Shown here: in pieces, positions 20,842 to 22,500 of the stretch
Layout of the letters: each line of letters starts with the position of its first letter
Position numbering within the stretch: position 1 is the stretch's first letter
Assembly (NCBI GenBank): GCA_016946835.1
Contig: JACVTC010000159.1
Coordinates: 77,501-100,000 of the forward strand
Reading direction: 5' to 3'
DNA from: Neocallimastix lanati (nom. inval.)
Taxonomy: Eukaryota; Neocallimastigomycota; Neocallimastigomycetes; Neocallimastigales; Neocallimastigaceae
Length of the DNA stretch: 22,500 bases
The notes under the pieces: model-generated
What the model was told of the DNA's origin: nothing
Databases searched by the model: none
The model's input: only the letters and a program-made list of their open reading frames with translations
Translations under genes and position numbers: made by a program

Positions 20842-21230
20842 TAGATAAATAAATAATAAATACTATTATAAAAAAAAATAATAATATTTTCAATAAATTA
20901 ATGATAATCATTAATAATAAGTAGATATTAAATAATAAAAATAAAAAATAAAAATAAAAGTAAAAGTAAGCATAAGAATAAAAATAAAAACAAAAATATA
21001 AAAATAAAAAATAAAAAATTAATAATTATATAATTAATAAATAATTAAATTAGAATCTTAAATTTTTTTGTTTAATTAATAAAAGTTTTATATATATATA
21101 TATGTATATACATAATTTAATGAAGACAAAGAAAAATAATAGTAATAATAATAATAATAATAATAAATGAAAATAATAAAGAAGTAAAATAAAGTCTTAA
21201 GTAATATAAAATAAAATAAAATAAATATAT
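20842..21230. other. 3' flank of the 7TM-RGS gene
   Basis: AT-rich DNA with many AATAAA-like hexamers, so a poly-A site cannot be singled out. A run of AATAAAAATAAAA-type units follows at 20930-21020, and (AAT)n near 21140-21167. Confidence 0.5.
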
Positions 21231-21535
21231 ATATAAAAAAAAAAGGATTAGAAAAGATAGTCATAGTATAGTATATCGAGAGATAGAGCCCAGGAGAGAG
21301 AAATAAGTTCGTCGTTAGAGAGTTGCTTTCCGTCCCCCTTCAAAATTAATTTCTTTTTTTTTTTTTTTTTTTTTAAAAAAAATAAAATAAAATAAAAAAG
21401 TTAATCTTTTTTTTTTTTTTTTTTTTTTTTTTATTTTTTTTATTCTTTTTTTTATTTTTAATTATAAGTCCTTAAGCCTTGCTTGATGAATTTTCCTGTC
21501 AATATCGTTTTATCTCCCCAGTAAAAGTTTTACTA

Positions 21536-21579
<44 letters not shown>

Positions 21580-22286
21580 CACAATAAAGGGATGTAAAGC
21601 TATTTTTTCCTCATTTGAAAAATCTCATTTCAATTCAAGTATTAAGTATTGACCGGAATAAAAACTAGTGTCTTTCTGTACCGCTCGTTCTTTCTTTATT
21701 CGATTTCAAGTCCGAGGGTGCATCAACTACGAAATCTTGACCCACTCCCTCCCCTACCCATATTAGAGCTAAAAAAAAAAAAAAAAAATAAATAAACATT
21801 CGTTTTATAAGGAATAAGAATTTGAATATTCTTAAGAAATCCTATTTTTATGGAATAAAGTGTTGTTGTTGTTGTTTTTTTCAAACTTTATTATTCATTC
21901 TCTGGAGGTAGGTAGGTCGGATCTGTTTTAATTCTAAATCATTTTGAAAAAAAAAAAAAAAAAAAAAAAACAGTACTCCTAAGTAGGTAGGCATAGCAAT
22001 GCAATTCGTTTTAGGTATAACTCTTGACTTGAAAAGTTCTTGACTTGAAAAGATAAAAAAAAAAAAAAAAGTTTAGGGGTTTACTATTATTAAGAAATCT
22101 GGAAAATCTTGAAAAACTACCCCTTCGTACTACCTACTACTACTTCTTAAACTGACACATTTATTATTACTACCAAATTACATTTCATTATTTCTAGGCC
22201 CATTTACCATTTACTAACAATAAAATTTTAATAATTTTCTTAAATTGAGAGATCTTGTTTGAAGTACATAACACAATTTTCATTAG

Positions 22287-22320
<34 letters not shown>

Positions 22321-22500
22321 CCTCCACACACAACAACAACAACAACGTTTTATCATCAATTGAAATTTCTATATTCCATCATAGTTATTAAAATTATTCA
22401 TTAATTAATAAATAAATAAAAGTTAACTAAAATTGGTGAGGTGAGGTGAGAGAGAGGTGAGAGGAGAAGGGAACAACCTTTGACGGGAATGCCTTTCTTA
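21231..22500. promoter_or_regulatory. GC-richer non-coding block, possible regulatory or leader region
   Basis: Compared with the rest of the window this block holds many mixed-sequence patches separated by A or T runs of 15-30: a purine-rich patch (21260-21305), C-rich patches (21328-21340, 21740-21765), GGTAGGTAGGTCGG (21907-21920), a direct repeat of TTGACTTGAAAAG (22023-22035 and 22040-22052), a CAACAACAACAACAAC tract near 22330, and GGTGAGGTGAGGTGAG near 22435. No frame is convincing. Patchy islands of this kind suit the promoter or 5' leader of a gene starting beyond 22500, but that is inference. Confidence 0.35.

Noticed and set aside
1-22500. CRISPR-like or prokaryotic systems
   Set aside because: The tandem repeats have no unique spacers, and the gene structure (GT-AG introns, LTR elements) is eukaryotic.

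Overview
The window is extremely AT-rich eukaryotic DNA: long A and T homopolymers, kilobases of TTATTATTT-type low-complexity DNA, one gene split by about ten AT-rich introns, and LTR retroelements. Base composition, intron style and a seven-transmembrane RGS gene together suggest an early-diverging fungus, most likely an anaerobic gut fungus (Neocallimastigomycota). This is an inference; another AT-rich protist cannot be excluded. There are no operons, CRISPR arrays or bacterial signals.

Layout. 1-642 is AT-rich spacer. 643-3436 is a decayed Ty1/copia retrotransposon on the minus strand: one LTR, a polypurine tract, and RNase H, reverse transcriptase and integrase remnants broken by A/T runs. 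3511-5630 is low-complexity DNA with two less AT-rich islands, near 3841-4016 and 4610-5075; the second holds two short divergent ORFs of unknown status. 5631-5970 is a perfect 10-bp tandem repeat with 34 identical units. 7238-8824 is a compact LTR element with no coding capacity. Its 512-bp LTRs look identical, it has a recognisable primer-binding site and polypurine tract on the minus strand, and it sits inside a 12-bp microsatellite. 9581-15838 is a gene-free low-complexity domain. A-strand arrays (10206-10675, 11066-11320) face T-strand arrays (11895-13131, 14869-15838), giving a very large inverted arrangement with palindromic modules and a higher-order repeat.

17233-20841 is the only convincing protein gene: an 11-exon, plus-strand gene whose spliced product (about 560 residues) has seven membrane segments and a C-terminal RGS domain. 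Such proteins are thought to couple a receptor-like membrane domain to GTPase acceleration on G-alpha subunits. 20842-22500 is non-coding; its last 1.2 kb is richer in G/C and may be the regulatory region or 5' leader of a gene beyond the window.

I found no tRNA, rRNA or convincing ncRNA. The long ORFs made of L/I/F/Y or I/T/M repeats are frame-open microsatellite, not genes.
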